Assembly (NCBI RefSeq): GCF_000516985.1
Contig: NW_006917097.1
Span: forward strand, 2,766,593 to 2,830,592
Length of the DNA: 64,000 nt
Direction: 5' to 3'
Origin: Pestalotiopsis fici W106-1
Taxonomy: Eukaryota > Ascomycota > Sordariomycetes > Amphisphaeriales > Sporocadaceae
This document shows, in pieces, positions 45,883 through 57,082 of the stretch; position 1 is the stretch's first letter, and each line of letters opens with the position of its first letter. The translations under genes were made by a program, and so were the position numbers. A model generated the notes under the pieces. That model was given only the letters and a program-made list of their open reading frames with translations. It did not search any database and was not told the origin of the DNA.

Positions 45883-46025
45883 TGTGGTTCCAGTATTTGC
45901 AATAGGAAAGGGGAGAAAGTTTAAAATTTGTCGGCTATAATTCTGCCCTCGACAAGATTTGTCGAAGACGATAAGCAGGCAGTGGTATTTGCACCGTTTC
46001 AAGTAAGAGGTTTCCAAAGTAATTG

Positions 46026-46053
46026 TCGGACATCGGACATCGGACATCGGACT
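46026..46053. repeat. Heptanucleotide tandem repeat, about four units
   Basis: Four tandem units of TCGGACA, the last ending in T, lie in the upstream region of the DHA2 pump gene, read on the plus strand. Confidence 0.8.
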
Positions 46054-46685
46054 TGCTTTTTAGGTAGCAGTACTTATGCCGGTTGGGACAAGGGTTGGCG
46101 TCAACGCAAAGGGTAATTGCATTATAATGGTGCTCAACAGTTCCAAGTCTTTCCATGCATCAAACCAATGGTCGAGTCCATGAGTGAGTCAGCCCAGGTC
46201 GTGATACTATATAGTAATCATATGCATCTAGCTTACTGTATTCCATACAGGGTTTATCAGATATGTTCACTGGCATAATTTACGGCTTGATGGTGTGATA
46301 ATCATCTGAAACCACCACATGTTCGTTTTGTGTGTTAATTTCCTTTCCCGCGCCGAAATTGTGCGCGCAACGATAGAATCTGCTAAATCCAACCCTCCTG
46401 ACTCCGCAGCGATTCTTCGCCTCTTATTCCAATGTACTGATGCAATTCTTCGGAAGTTCAGTGAACGCGGCTCGCGCCGTGATTCGTGCAGATTGTACAT
46501 ACGATGGAACTCTATAAATAGGCCAAGATTGACTCGTATCTGACTTTGGAACCATGCCGGCACATGAAGTATGATACATTGGAAAATATAGGAAAATAAC
46601 AAGCCCGGAGCAGTTGGCCTAATGACCAGTGGTCTCTCGTGATTGCATGAGTTATGCCACCATATTAGACTCACGAAACAGAGGG

Positions 46686-46888
46686 TTGTCAAAATGTAGC
46701 AATAAGTGGAGCGCTTCTCCACACATGTATATATCTTTGACCATCCAGCCTCTGTTGGATGTGAACAACTCAACTAATACAACAACTATTGCCCATACCT
46801 ATCATATCTTTTCACACAACAGAGTATAAATGGTCAAAGACACATATATGTGTGGAGAAGCGCTACACCTATTCCTACATTTTGACAA
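46686..46888. repeat. 59-bp inverted repeat with 85-bp centre
   Basis: Arm 1 is 46686-46744 and arm 2 is 46830-46888. The reverse complement of arm 2 matches arm 1 at about 53 of 59 positions; both begin TTGTCAAAATGTAG and end CTTTGACCAT. The arms could pair into a long hairpin. Part of arm 1 belongs to a block also present at 40162-40222. The plan resembles a MITE, but no flanking target duplication is visible, and an inverted local duplication is equally possible. Confidence 0.7.
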
Positions 46889-47157
46889 TGAACCCGCGAC
46901 TGCACGTCCATACCATACTAATCATGGATACCGGCACCCTACCTCTGGGTAATGGTTAATTTACCTGCCGCTGCCAATGCCGAAAACCTTACTTGTAGTA
47001 TTCCTTGAACACTAACGCAGTCAGGAACCTTAACTCATTTGTTTGGGCTCACCTCTCCTCAATGGATCAACTCATGGTCAGTAATAATTGTACATTTGGT
47101 GCTAACTACCTAGATGGGGATGTATATGTGCTTCAAAATATCAACACAAAGGCGTCT
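46889..47157 (+). pseudogene. Second relic of the Thr-rich/DUF6923-like family
   Basis: Around 46985-47040 the plus strand reads ENLTCSIP, stop, TLTQSGTLTHL. This aligns with the CSIPGTVIVTQTPAGTITQ leader of the 40128 fragment, with a Gly codon (GGA) now TGA. In a shifted frame from ~47084 it reads NNCTFGANYLDGDVYVLQNI, similar in pattern to the C..GYMIQDQTLFRIN start of the domain. It runs into the 3' end of the GH2 gene on the other strand. At least one stop and one frameshift make it a relic. Confidence 0.45.
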
Positions 47158-50022
47158 TCACAGCACGGTATAAAATTCTGCCTCGATAATGTTAAGGGCT
47201 CCACTGGTACTAGAGAGTGTAATGGACTGCCCTGTGGTCGCATTAAAGGCCAAAGTGACATATCCTAGGTTTAAAGAGGTGGTATTGGACCAGACGGTTG
47301 TATTATCCACCGCCACTGCCACATGATATGCCTTGGTGCGGAAGCCGGACAACTTCAGGACAACCTCTGATACCTCGGACTCTTCCTCGAGTTCATACTG
47401 GATCCAGGCCGTATCAGTAGTGCTGTCGCTGGACCAGGCAGTCTCCTCGTCGTCGTCAATTGACAGCTCAGCATCGTCTTCGTTTGACCCTGCCGTAACG
47501 GACTTGGCCTGCAGGGCTATTCGGCCCCGCACAAAGGACGCTCCCGAGGGCGTCGGACCTCTGCTCAGAGGACTCGTCATTTTCGCCCCTGGCAACTCGA
47601 GCCCCAAGCCGTTGGTGTTGGGATAATCTATGGTGTTGAGCTCGACTGAAGCGGATTCGAGACCGTCGGCCGTCGCCGTCAGGGAAACCTTGCCGGCAGT
47701 CGTGGTGGATCGCAGCAAAACTCGATTGACGCCATTCTCCACAGGCAAAGAGGTGGCAAGGATGTAGTTATCGTCTTGTCCCACGGCAATCCCTCCACGC
47801 CATTCCGCCTCGCCAGAAAGTTTGAAATCAATCAAGTCGAGTGCAGTTGGAACACGCGTGCCGTTGGCATCAATGACTTCCACCTCGACGAGAGCAATGT
47901 CGGCACCTGAAGCTTGAAACCCGGAAGCCGAAGTATGCGAGGTGAGACGAATCGAAGCAGCTTCACCAGTAGTTACACGCTTGTCAGTGACGTCGGCCTC
48001 ACTGGAGGATGCGGCATATCCAAAGGCTTCGAGATCACCCGACTCCCACTGGATATTGGTAAAAGTGTAGAGGAACCTGTGGCTCTGTTGGCCCTTACCC
48101 AAAGACTTTCCGTTGAGTTTGAGCTCGACTTCGTCAGAGGTTGAAACTACATAAACATCCTTGACCGTGGTGTCATTGTAGTTCCAGTGTCCGATGATGC
48201 GAATAGCAGCCCGCTCAACGTCGACCCAGTTGTCCCACATGACCTGATGTGCGTACCACCCATCCTTGGGCAGACGGAGAGAGTCGACCTCGCCGGACGT
48301 CCTATAGTTCTGCGAGCCCCGATGGTGGGTATTGCTGTCAGAGAAGATGATGTTGACTCCTCCAGCATTGACACGTGTTCCCTGTCCTGGGCGCTGCTCG
48401 TAATAGTCGAACCAACGAACAACATCCTCAACGGCGTGAGTGTCTTGGTTGTGGTCATACCCATCACCCTCCACAGTGTATTGATTGTCGGGATGGTAGG
48501 GCACGGTCCAGTTGTCCCAATACTTCCTGATGCCTTCGTCACGAGAATACTCCATTTGCCAGAAAGGGATCCTGGAACCCTTGTTAATGTAAAGCATCTC
48601 ACCACCGTACTCCGCCACCGTCGAATTGAGCATCTCTCGTGCACCAATTGCCCGTCCGCCGTGTGGGTCATACAAATCTCGAATGTCTTTCATCTCCTGC
48701 ATGTGCTCTTCGCTGATGCCGTGATTGCCACTCTCGTAGAAAATGATGCTGGGATTGTTCTTGTTGTAGATTATCGCGTCACGCATGAGTTCGGTGCGTT
48801 GCGTCCATCGGTCTCCAGTCACATCACCCTCGGAATCACCAGCCGGCATAGCTTGAATGACACCTAGTCGATCAAGCGATTCAATGTCCTGCTTCCACGG
48901 CGTGACATGCATCCATCTCACCAGACTTCCATGGCTAGCAAGGACGAGCTCGTTGGAAAAGTCAGAGAGCCAAGCCGGGACGGAACAGCCAAGTGCGGGC
49001 CACTCATTGGTAGAGCGTTGCGCATAACCCTTGAGGTGGAGAGCTCGGTCATTCAATTTGAAGTATCCATCGTCAAAGTTGGTCTTTCGGAAGCCGGTAG
49101 TTGTTTGTACTTGGTCCACTGATGTTCCATTGACCAAGAGGCTTGTCTGGACTGTGTATAGGTAACCGTAGCCCCAACTCCAGAAGTTGAGGCCTTCAAC
49201 AGAAGAAGAGACATTGGCGACTGTTGTTGCATTGCTTTCCAAGGTGTACGCATCGCTATGCATTTGACCAACGACCTTGCCGTCGAGATCTTTAATGATA
49301 GCCTCAAAGACAAATTCAATTGTTTCATCGGACTCGTTCTTGATCTCAGACTCTGCCATCACAGTGGCTGATCCTGCCTCAATATCATGGTCCTGAGCAT
49401 AGACGTACACACCGGTTGTGTTCAGGTTGGAATACAGTGGGAGAGTCTGATACAGATTGTTGGTGGTGTGCAGGTATGCATTCTTGTTGATGCCACCGTA
49501 GTTGGCGTAAAAGTTTTGATCGTTCCACTGATAACGCGAGTTTGTCGAAACCTCTCGGTAATCCCAGCTGTTGTCAATCCGGGCGGCGACGACGTTGGTT
49601 CCATCAGCCACAATCAGATTGCTGACATCAAAGCCAAATGCCATGACGCCGTTCTCGCTTCTCCCGATCCACTCTCCATTCAAGTAGAATTCGCCACCAT
49701 GACGGATACCTTCAAACTCGAGAAAGACTTTCTCGGTCGGGCCCGGGACGCTAAAGGTTTTGCGGTACCAGGCAATGCCGGTAGAAAGATTGGCGATGGA
49801 AACTTTAAAGGCATCGTCCTCATTCCAAGCGTGAGGAAGAGTAATGTTGCTCCACGAAGCATCATCAAAGTCGATGGAGGAAGCATCATCGTCGTCACCA
49901 ACAAAGAGCTTCCAGTTGGAGTTGAAGTTGTACTTGGTTCGCTGGCCGGTCAAGTCTGCTGCAGAGGCGCCTGAGGCTAACAGTGCCGCCACCTGGAGCA
50001 CGAGGGCGAGAGGGCAATGCAT
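47158..50022 (-). CDS. Secreted GH2 glycosidase (beta-galactosidase-like) with C-terminal F5/8-type domain
   Basis: Single exon, 954 aa. A signal peptide (LALVLQVAALLASGASA) starts it. The GH2 sugar-binding jelly roll follows (WKLFVGDDD, LPHAWNEDDAF, WYRKTFSVP, FEGIRHGGEFYLNGEWIG), then the Ig-like and TIM-barrel domains. The acid/base region near residue 430 reads NNPSIIFYESGNHGIS, where classic members have GNE; the Glu two residues before Gly-Asn probably serves, as in a known variant group. The nucleophile region is FWQMEYSRDEG near residue 490. Residues ~820-954 form a discoidin/F5-8-type module (AWSSDSTTDTAWIQYEL). It should cleave galactosides or related sugars outside the cell. It heads a cluster of sugar-metabolism genes. 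Confidence 0.88.
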   Translation of the reverse strand: MHCPLALVLQVAALLASGASAADLTGQRTKYNFNSNWKLFVGDDDDASSIDFDDASWSNITLPHAWNEDDAFKVSIANLSTGIAWYRKTFSVPGPTEKVFLEFEGIRHGGEFYLNGEWIGRSENGVMAFGFDVSNLIVADGTNVVAARIDNSWDYREVSTNSRYQWNDQNFYANYGGINKNAYLHTTNNLYQTLPLYSNLNTTGVYVYAQDHDIEAGSATVMAESEIKNESDETIEFVFEAIIKDLDGKVVGQMHSDAYTLESNATTVANVSSSVEGLNFWSWGYGYLYTVQTSLLVNGTSVDQVQTTTGFRKTNFDDGYFKLNDRALHLKGYAQRSTNEWPALGCSVPAWLSDFSNELVLASHGSLVRWMHVTPWKQDIESLDRLGVIQAMPAGDSEGDVTGDRWTQRTELMRDAIIYNKNNPSIIFYESGNHGISEEHMQEMKDIRDLYDPHGGRAIGAREMLNSTVAEYGGEMLYINKGSRIPFWQMEYSRDEGIRKYWDNWTVPYHPDNQYTVEGDGYDHNQDTHAVEDVVRWFDYYEQRPGQGTRVNAGGVNIIFSDSNTHHRGSQNYRTSGEVDSLRLPKDGWYAHQVMWDNWVDVERAAIRIIGHWNYNDTTVKDVYVVSTSDEVELKLNGKSLGKGQQSHRFLYTFTNIQWESGDLEAFGYAASSSEADVTDKRVTTGEAASIRLTSHTSASGFQASGADIALVEVEVIDANGTRVPTALDLIDFKLSGEAEWRGGIAVGQDDNYILATSLPVENGVNRVLLRSTTTAGKVSLTATADGLESASVELNTIDYPNTNGLGLELPGAKMTSPLSRGPTPSGASFVRGRIALQAKSVTAGSNEDDAELSIDDDEETAWSSDSTTDTAWIQYELEEESEVSEVVLKLSGFRTKAYHVAVAVDNTTVWSNTTSLNLGYVTLAFNATTGQSITLSSTSGALNIIEAEFYTVL

Positions 50023-50889
50023 GGTGTTGGTTTGCAGGCCTCGAAAGCTGTCCGACTTGCTTCCTACATATTCTAAAAATTGCGATATGGTGGTCTTTGA
50101 AATGAATTTATATACATGCTTGGCGTTCTATATCTAGCTCTACGCTGTAGTATGATCTCTACTACAATGTGACGGGAGCTCGCTACAATGATCCGAAGAC
50201 CGTTGCCAATACCCCGACGTGATCGTTACATAAAAGAGCGACACTCCAAATATTGGTCACATTTAGCCATGCTGCTGCAATCAACACTTTTGGCTAAACC
50301 TCACTCGGCACACATAGCTACGACACGACCAGAGTACCGCTCCGTATCAGCTCCGTTGTCTAGGCGCGGGTTTTCTCCATTGGCCCCAACACCGACGCCG
50401 GGGGATGAGCGACGCGGCCGATTGGAGTTTCCGCCAATCAGCATTAGCTTGAACACAACAACGTCGCTACGATGAGGTAATGAGAGTTTAGGCGTAGAAG
50501 AAAGGCTTCAACTACCACCGATTTTATTCGTCGTGTTACATTCTGCGGAAAGTGGTGATCGGATTGATTGAGAACTCCGTTCATGACGAAAATGTGTGAG
50601 CCACGCTTTCTATTATGCCTTGGCGTATCCGATGAAGAGTCAATCATGAGTATACACACCACAGCTTGTTAATTATAATTATCACCAACGGAGGTCAGTC
50701 CCCGAGATTCCAAGCTATATACAATTCATACAGAAAGACCCATAGCAGATGGCAGACTCGCTGTACGTGTTTCCCTTAGTTCACTTCCAGTAGTATTTGG
50801 GTGACAATCAACGATTTGCATGTCAGTATATACCTTTGAATTCTATATCCGAGTCTACAGTGTAGCTCCAGTAAATACATCCAACATCT
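50023..50889. other. Upstream region of the GH2 gene
   Basis: About 870 bp between the GH2 start and the SDR 3' end. CCCCGACGCC/CCGACGCCGGGGG (near 50390-50404) is a GC-rich patch that could hold CreA-type sites (SYGGRG). The short frames have no motifs. Confidence 0.4.
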
Positions 50890-51806
50890 TTACGGCAACG
50901 TGTAGCCTCCATCTATAACCATATTAGATCCTGTCATATAGCAGCATGCATCGCTGGCGAGGAAAACATATGCCTATTCTCAAGTCAGTCATTCATCTCT
51001 GTTTATGAGCTCTCTTTACTACATACGCTCTTCAGCTCGGCAGGGTGGCATATCCGGCGGCCAGGAATCATGGACATCCATTGATCAAACAGTTCTTTCG
51101 GCTGTCGCGTAAGCACTGGTGATGCAATGTTAGTGACTGTATTACACAATATAGAGTGCAAGATACACCACCTACTTTCAGTCAAGATGAATCCAGGAGA
51201 TATACAATTCACCCTGGCAAAGTCGACCCATTCAACTGCCAGGCTCTTGGCCAGATGCACCACGGCGGCCTTGGACGCGTTGTAGGCAGCCTGTGTCTGG
51301 GGAATATTGACCAATATGGCGCTGACAGATGCGGTGATAATCAAGTTGCCTTTGCCTTGCTTCTTGAAGATTTTGCCCGCGGCCTGGGCCGTCCACATGA
51401 CGCCGTCGAGATTGACGCTATTATTCTTCTGCCATGTCTCTTCCGTGTACTCGAGGTTGGGGATATTGGCGCAAACGCCAGCGTTGGCGACCATGATGTC
51501 GAGTCGACCGTTGCCGAATTCCGTCGCAATCTGGTTGATGGTGACGGCCGCATTGTCCCGCTTGGACACGTCGCATTGAAAGGCCTGGACGCGGACGCCC
51601 GTCGCCGAGGCGATCTGGACGGCAATGTCGGGCGCATCGGTGCTGGTGGAATAAATGAGGGCCACGTCGGCGCCTGCTTCGGCCAGGCCACGAACGATCT
51701 CGACGCCTATGCCACGGGCACCGCCCGTAACGGCTGCGATCTTGCCCTTCAAGAAGAATTGAGATAGGACTGGAGTGTTGACGTCTTCTGGCGCAAAGAG
51801 AGGCAT
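50890..51806 (-). CDS. SDR ketose/polyol reductase, L-xylulose- or mannitol-dehydrogenase-like (3 exons)
   Basis: Exons 51806-51176, 51115-51027 and 50973-50890 (introns 60 and 53 bp) give 267 aa. Motifs: TGGARGIGVE (cofactor), NAGVC, the catalytic Ser in ITASVSAILV, YNASK (Tyr and Lys), SPGFILTE, and the C-terminal LASDACCYMTGSNMVIDGGY. The part across the introns (MIPGRRICHPAELKSAYVF) matches fungal NADP(H)-dependent mannitol dehydrogenase/L-xylulose reductase/L-xylo-3-hexulose reductase relatives. In the fungal oxidoreductive galactose and pentose routes such enzymes reduce a ketose to a polyol. The frame extends upstream only to a TTG, so ATG at 51806 is the start. It lies between a GH2 glycosidase and a sugar transporter, all on the minus strand. 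Confidence 0.92.
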
Positions 51807-52954
51807 TTTGGTCGGTGGTTCAGCAGTCAAGCTGTGGCGTATTCAAGGAGTAGAATATATCGAGGTGCTTCGCAGGACGATGCAGGAGGGGACGCACATC
51901 TTTAGCAAATAAACAACGGCCATTGCTACTGACTCGTCGCGGGTGAAGAAAGACCCAGAATAGTGGTTCTCTGCCTCCAAATTGACGCGTATGATCACAC
52001 TGACCTCGGGACTTGCTATAGAAAGCTTGGTAGGCTTGGTATGATACGGGCAGTTGCCCGCGGGGAAGGGGAGATCAGCACGCGCCGCCCGGCGACTCTC
52101 CGGGGCGGCGATTTCCCCGTTCACTACTGCATCTTTCCCCGCATCGCGTAAATTCCCCCATTCGGTAATTTAGGCTTTCTTTCTGAGAACGTCCATCGAT
52201 TCTTACCGGTACCAGAAAATAGGCTGCCAATATACCAGCGGCGAGGTCCCGAGGGAGCGGCCGCTCGACTATTATCACTCTGCATGACATCTAGTATAGT
52301 ACATGATTGTGGAGTGTGGAGCTCGAGTGTCGGATCGTCAGCCTTCTGGGTCTCAATGTCTAGATCTGGGGCGATCCTCCATGACTCGGAACCTTAATTC
52401 ATCTATAGCCCTGCTTTGCTTGCGAGTACCGCTTCTTGGATGGTTGAAACAGGGCAAGTGTTGGACTTGATGCTATGAGTACGACTTGACCCACTGTACT
52501 TATGTCTGTTTCGTTCATCTTGGAAAGTCTGCGAGTCGCATCAGACTATGATGTAGGTTTCAGCGCTAGATTTTCCTGTTCGGGCGTTTGTGCTCATGGA
52601 CTACGGTTGCAAGGAATTTGTTGCACAACGCTGCTTCTGGTCAGCTTCCACGAATGTGATGGTGATGATCATACACATTAGCTGAGCAGCCCCGTCAGAT
52701 AGCTCGTAATACAGGAAGACGAGTTCAGAGCAGCCCCTATTCCTGGGATGTCAGACTGGCTTCAGGCTCAGGGTCTTTTATTCAGTTGCAAAACATTTTT
52801 TTATGGTCTTCTTTATTCATGGCGAAGCACCATACTGAGCTTGCGGTAATATGGCTTTTGAATGTGATTTTCTCAAGACTGTGTATTTATCCTCCTTCTT
52901 CTTGTAACATCCCCTATACGCCTCGAAATAGTTATGTGGCAAACCACATCGTTA
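51807..52954. other. Intergenic, upstream of the SDR gene
   Basis: 1.15 kb, no supported gene. The frames at 51843-52290 lack motifs. It holds the SDR promoter and the transporter 3' UTR. Confidence 0.4.
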
Positions 52955-54983
52955 TTAGACCTTTTCGGGCGTTGCATCCATGGTCGAACGCACACTCTGA
53001 CGACGATTTTGAACCACCTCTTCTTCCTCGCGAGTAATGTATTTCTGTGGACGTTTTGCGCTTACGGCATCGCGGTCGGCTGTAACAATGAGGGTCGGGT
53101 TTGATCGGTAGTAGTCGTCTAGGTCTTCGAGGCTGCGGTTTGCTATAGAGGAATTAGTGCCTGACTGGTAGATTTGTTTATGGGCAGCTTACATGTCTCT
53201 GGGTAGAAGAAGTAGATGATGGGCAAGAATACAGCATTGAAGACGGTCCAGACAATCCAGAATTGCCAGCCGATATTTTGGATCCCAATAGGAGTAATTT
53301 CCACAATGACAAAATTGGTGATCCTGCATTTCACATTAATACTTTCATTCTGCCACAAGCTAGGAGCTGCTCTTTCACCTACCAGTTTGTGCAAGTAGCA
53401 ACGGCCGCGCCTTTGGTTCTCATTGGTAGGGAGTTGATCTCAGTAGGGTAGAGCCATGGCACTCCCAACATACCCAAACCAAAAGCAATGTAGTAGAGGA
53501 AGAAGAAAGCAATGGCTGCCTTTCCGAGCTCTTCACTATTTGTAGACACCGAAGCAAAGCGTAGGAGGATGGTGATGACCAAGAATGCGACAAACTGCCC
53601 AGCGGTCGACAGTAGCATCAAGGCTCGCCTGCCGAGTCGTTCCACGAGCGTAACGGCAACGAACGAAAATATGAGATAGGTGACGGAGTTGATAGCGACT
53701 AGAAGGCGCGACATTTCGTTTGAAAGGCCGATCACTTCAATGAACACTACAATCAAGCGTCAGTAACTCAATTGGAAGGGCCACAGGTCGAAACTGTGTT
53801 GACGAACCAGTTGGTAGATACTATTCATTTCGCATGATTAGCTTTACCCAAACTTCCTGATGGTGTTCACCGGTAACGGGCAGATACACTTACATAAGAC
53901 ATGATGTTAATACCACCAAATTGCTGCATCAATTGTGTCCCTGCACCGAGGATGAGGCGACGGAGAGTCTTTGTACTGTGATCATCTCCGTTCCGACCTG
54001 AAATCAAGTCTCGCCATTTGATGGCATGTTCCTTTTCATAATTGACGCTGTACTCAATCTCTTGAAGCTGCGTAAGGACATACGGGTCCTCGACGTGTTT
54101 AGCCTCCAGACAGGCCAGAATAGGCACGGCCTCGTCGCTGCGGCCGTGGGCAATAAGCCATCGCGGAGACTCGGGCAGCCATGGAACAGTGCCCCACAGA
54201 ATGAAGATGAAGAAGAACTGAAAGGCGAGCGGGAAACGCCAAGCAACGGAGCCGCCAGCGTAGGATAAACCATAGTTGATCCAGTTGACGAGCGAGAAGC
54301 CGGCAATATTCATCCACATTTCTAAAAGCACGAGCTTTCCGCGCCATTCCGCTTTGGCTGTTTCAGTCTGCCAAACAGGAGCTGTGGCGGTATTGATCCC
54401 GTTGCCAATGCTTAAAGCCGAGGTTAGTTTAGCTCAATTTGTAGGCGAAGGCAGACAGAAAATAAACTCTGCAAGACGTACCCGGCGATAACACGACCAA
54501 CAAACATCTGAGGTACACTGTAGGAAGAGGCTTGAAGAATAGCGCCAACAGCCATGATGGTGGTTCCGAGGAGAACAGCTTTTTTCCGACCCAGACGTTC
54601 GCCCACAGTGAAAGCAATAACTGCACCAAAGAAGCAGCCAACTGCGTAAATAGCACTCATGGTTGAAATAATTTCGGTACTGCCATCACCAGTAAGGCCA
54701 TGGAGCACTAGGAAATCATCCGTGACAATGACGCCACCTAAAAAAGAATTAATACGCGTCCATAATACAAAAGAAAAGGTTCCGCAACGCACTGAATACA
54801 GCTTGATCATAGCCAAAAAGTGTCATGTCCGTTGCACATGCAACCTAGTACTGTCAGTACTGCAAAGGCGTGATTTAGAAGGCAGGGGAGCAGTGGGGAG
54901 CATACGGTTATCCAGAAGGTGAGCCATCCCCCCGTCAAGCCAAAGAATGGCTCTTTGGATTGCAGGCCCTTTGTCTTGGCCAT
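52955..54983 (-). CDS. MFS sugar transporter (8 exons, one of 13 nt)
   Basis: Exons: 54983-54906, 54844-54793, 54737-54482, 54410-53894, 53820-53808, 53746-53383, 53323-53193, 53142-52955; introns 50-73 bp, all GT-AG, product 532 aa. Sugar-porter signs: FGYDQAVFSG in helix 1, VGERLGRKKAVLLG, VGRVIAGIGNGINTATAPVWQTE, PESPRWLIAHGRSDEA, QLMQQFGGINIMSYYLPTVF (QQxxGIN), VERLGRRALMLLS and VPWLYPTEI. FFYPETSNRSLEDLD is the family's PETKxRSLE end. The 13-nt exon encodes YLPT plus one base and is required to keep that motif. It should import a hexose, pentose or disaccharide at the plasma membrane. It is divergent from the polyol dehydrogenase gene. Confidence 0.93.
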
Positions 54984-57082
54984 ATTGAATGTATTTGTTT
55001 TTGTTGTAGAGGCGATAACTGTGCTCAAGCAAAGGTGACAGAAACCTCTATCATGAATCAGTAAAGCTCTCTAGGACCAAAAACGGGCGGTAGATGTATC
55101 GATGATATAAACAACTTCAAATCAACGGGGTACATAATTGTACTTATAGAGATGCTCTAGCCATTCCCTGCCTCGATCTGCGCGTCCTGAGTAGCGACAT
55201 GACAGAATGATAGCAGGAGATAGAGACGCTGAAATGTCGTAGGCTTACCCCGGCTTTTCCCATCTAGACGCTGGCGTGGGTGGCATCCTTAGGATGGGCC
55301 GGCGTCTGACTTTGGTGCGGGGATAGACTTTCACAGAACCTGGGGTGTTTGGAGAAGGGGCTGGCCACTTCCCACAGCGCCTTAACTTACCTGTCACTTG
55401 GTCTTGGCTGTACTGAAGAACCAGCAGATCATACGTGATATGCTGCTCGCGAGGCCAGATCCCACTGTTTCATGCGCGGCCGGCCTTGGAACGCTACCAC
55501 GTCAATACCCACTATCTTTACAAACGGCATCACAAGCCACTTACCTGAGTTACTTCTTTCATGCCCTCTTTCTAAAGAATCAGTTCAAGGACACCATGAT
55601 CTTGATCAGCAAAATGACATCATGAGTATCTCGATTTTGACAATGTGAAGAGGGTCTTGGTCGCGTTCCACCCCCACAGAGTGGGCGAAAATAGGTTCAT
55701 GTGCCTTTGGTTCAGGGAATCCCGTTCTGGCTTGACTACGGTGCCGAGACCTGCTACCGGGGAAAGACCTCTATCAGACTATCATCGCACGATAAAAAAG
55801 GTAGGCGATCCCAAGTCTGGTAGGTACGCCGCGCAAGCTGCTTCAGTTAGCTGCTCAGAGAGTTCTTAGTAAGCTACCCGGATATGCCAGTCGGAAATAT
55901 GCTTAGCATGTTTCTGAGGCACAGGCCAAGTGCAAAAATTTTTGGCAAAATTATTGTTGAGGATATCAAGTCATCAGAGCGCGTTCGGTCGCGGCTATGG
56001 TATTTTAGTAACATCATCAAAAACAACTTCAATTTTGAACGATCCAGGCAGTAAACTTGCGTGCGTAATTTAGGTTGCTATGCTACTCTACTGGCACTTG
56101 AGACAGCCTTTACATACAACGAGTTCAGTGTCTGCGACCGCGAGCAAAATTTGCTTTAGGCACTGATGACCCCTACCCGGGGACACTGACGGAAGAAGCA
56201 CTGGTCTCTATGCTACATGTTCAGGGTACTTGAAACTAATGCTGAGTAGAAAGCACTCCACTGGCTTATTCATGACGTAACGATCACTTTGACGCATCGT
56301 GGATATCAATGTTCTCATCCGTGACTCAAGTTGTCAGGAACATATCGCAGCTTCACTAGCGATGGGCTGATCGACTCGAGGCGGGACCGCCGAGGCCTCC
56401 AAGGATACTTGCCCAAAATGAAGTTATAGGGAAGAAAGCCAGCCTAAGTGTGCTTCGGTGCGCTTGGTGGGTGGCCACACTAAAAAACCTGAGCCTAAGC
56501 CCTGTTGTATCAAAAGTACACGTGTACGCGAAAACATGAAATTGGATCAAGGAGCGGGTCGCGAAAAAAACGCCTAGGTCAATTCACCAAAACAAATGAT
56601 ATGGTTTCGGACTGCTGACTGATGAAAATGTGTTGAGTCGTGCGGTGAGAAGATGGGGACGCCTTCGCCGCCAAGTCGAGCCAATCGGATGCCGTCGTGA
56701 AAATTGCCAAATTGGGTCGTCTATATTACCATATACGGTATATTAGGCTGTCTTGTCTTTTCTCTAAATCCCCACAGCTGGCAATGTTCTAGCGGGAGGG
56801 GGAGACAACGCCGTTGTCTCTAGCTCAACTCTATTTACGATACGTTGCATATTGGACTGGTAAAAGTGCAAGATACCTACACGGAGACATGTGAATGTTC
56901 GGATGGACATGGCCTGGACGAGGGGGTTGCCACGATGGAGTATGGAGCACTTATGTGCAAGTAAATCTGATATTGCTTAAATACCGCCCCAAGTGCGCAG
57001 CAAGGCAGATTCGCCAAGCTACTGTACCGTTGTCCGTATCTTTTCTTTAAATAAAAACTTCAAATCTATAGACTTGTCCAAA
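54984..57082. promoter_or_regulatory. Shared upstream region, sugar transporter / polyol dehydrogenase
   Basis: 2.1 kb between divergent starts (54983 minus, 57083 plus). No gene is supported; the frames at 55398-55869 lack motifs. GC-rich triplet-bearing spots such as GGGCCGGCG (55296-55304) and GCGCGGCCGGCC (55475-55486) are possible Zn2Cys6 or carbon-catabolite sites, but this is only suggestive. An imperfect palindrome ATATTACCATATACGGTATA lies near 56733-56752. CCCCAC/GTGGGG-like CreA-type cores also occur (near 56772). Confidence 0.4.
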
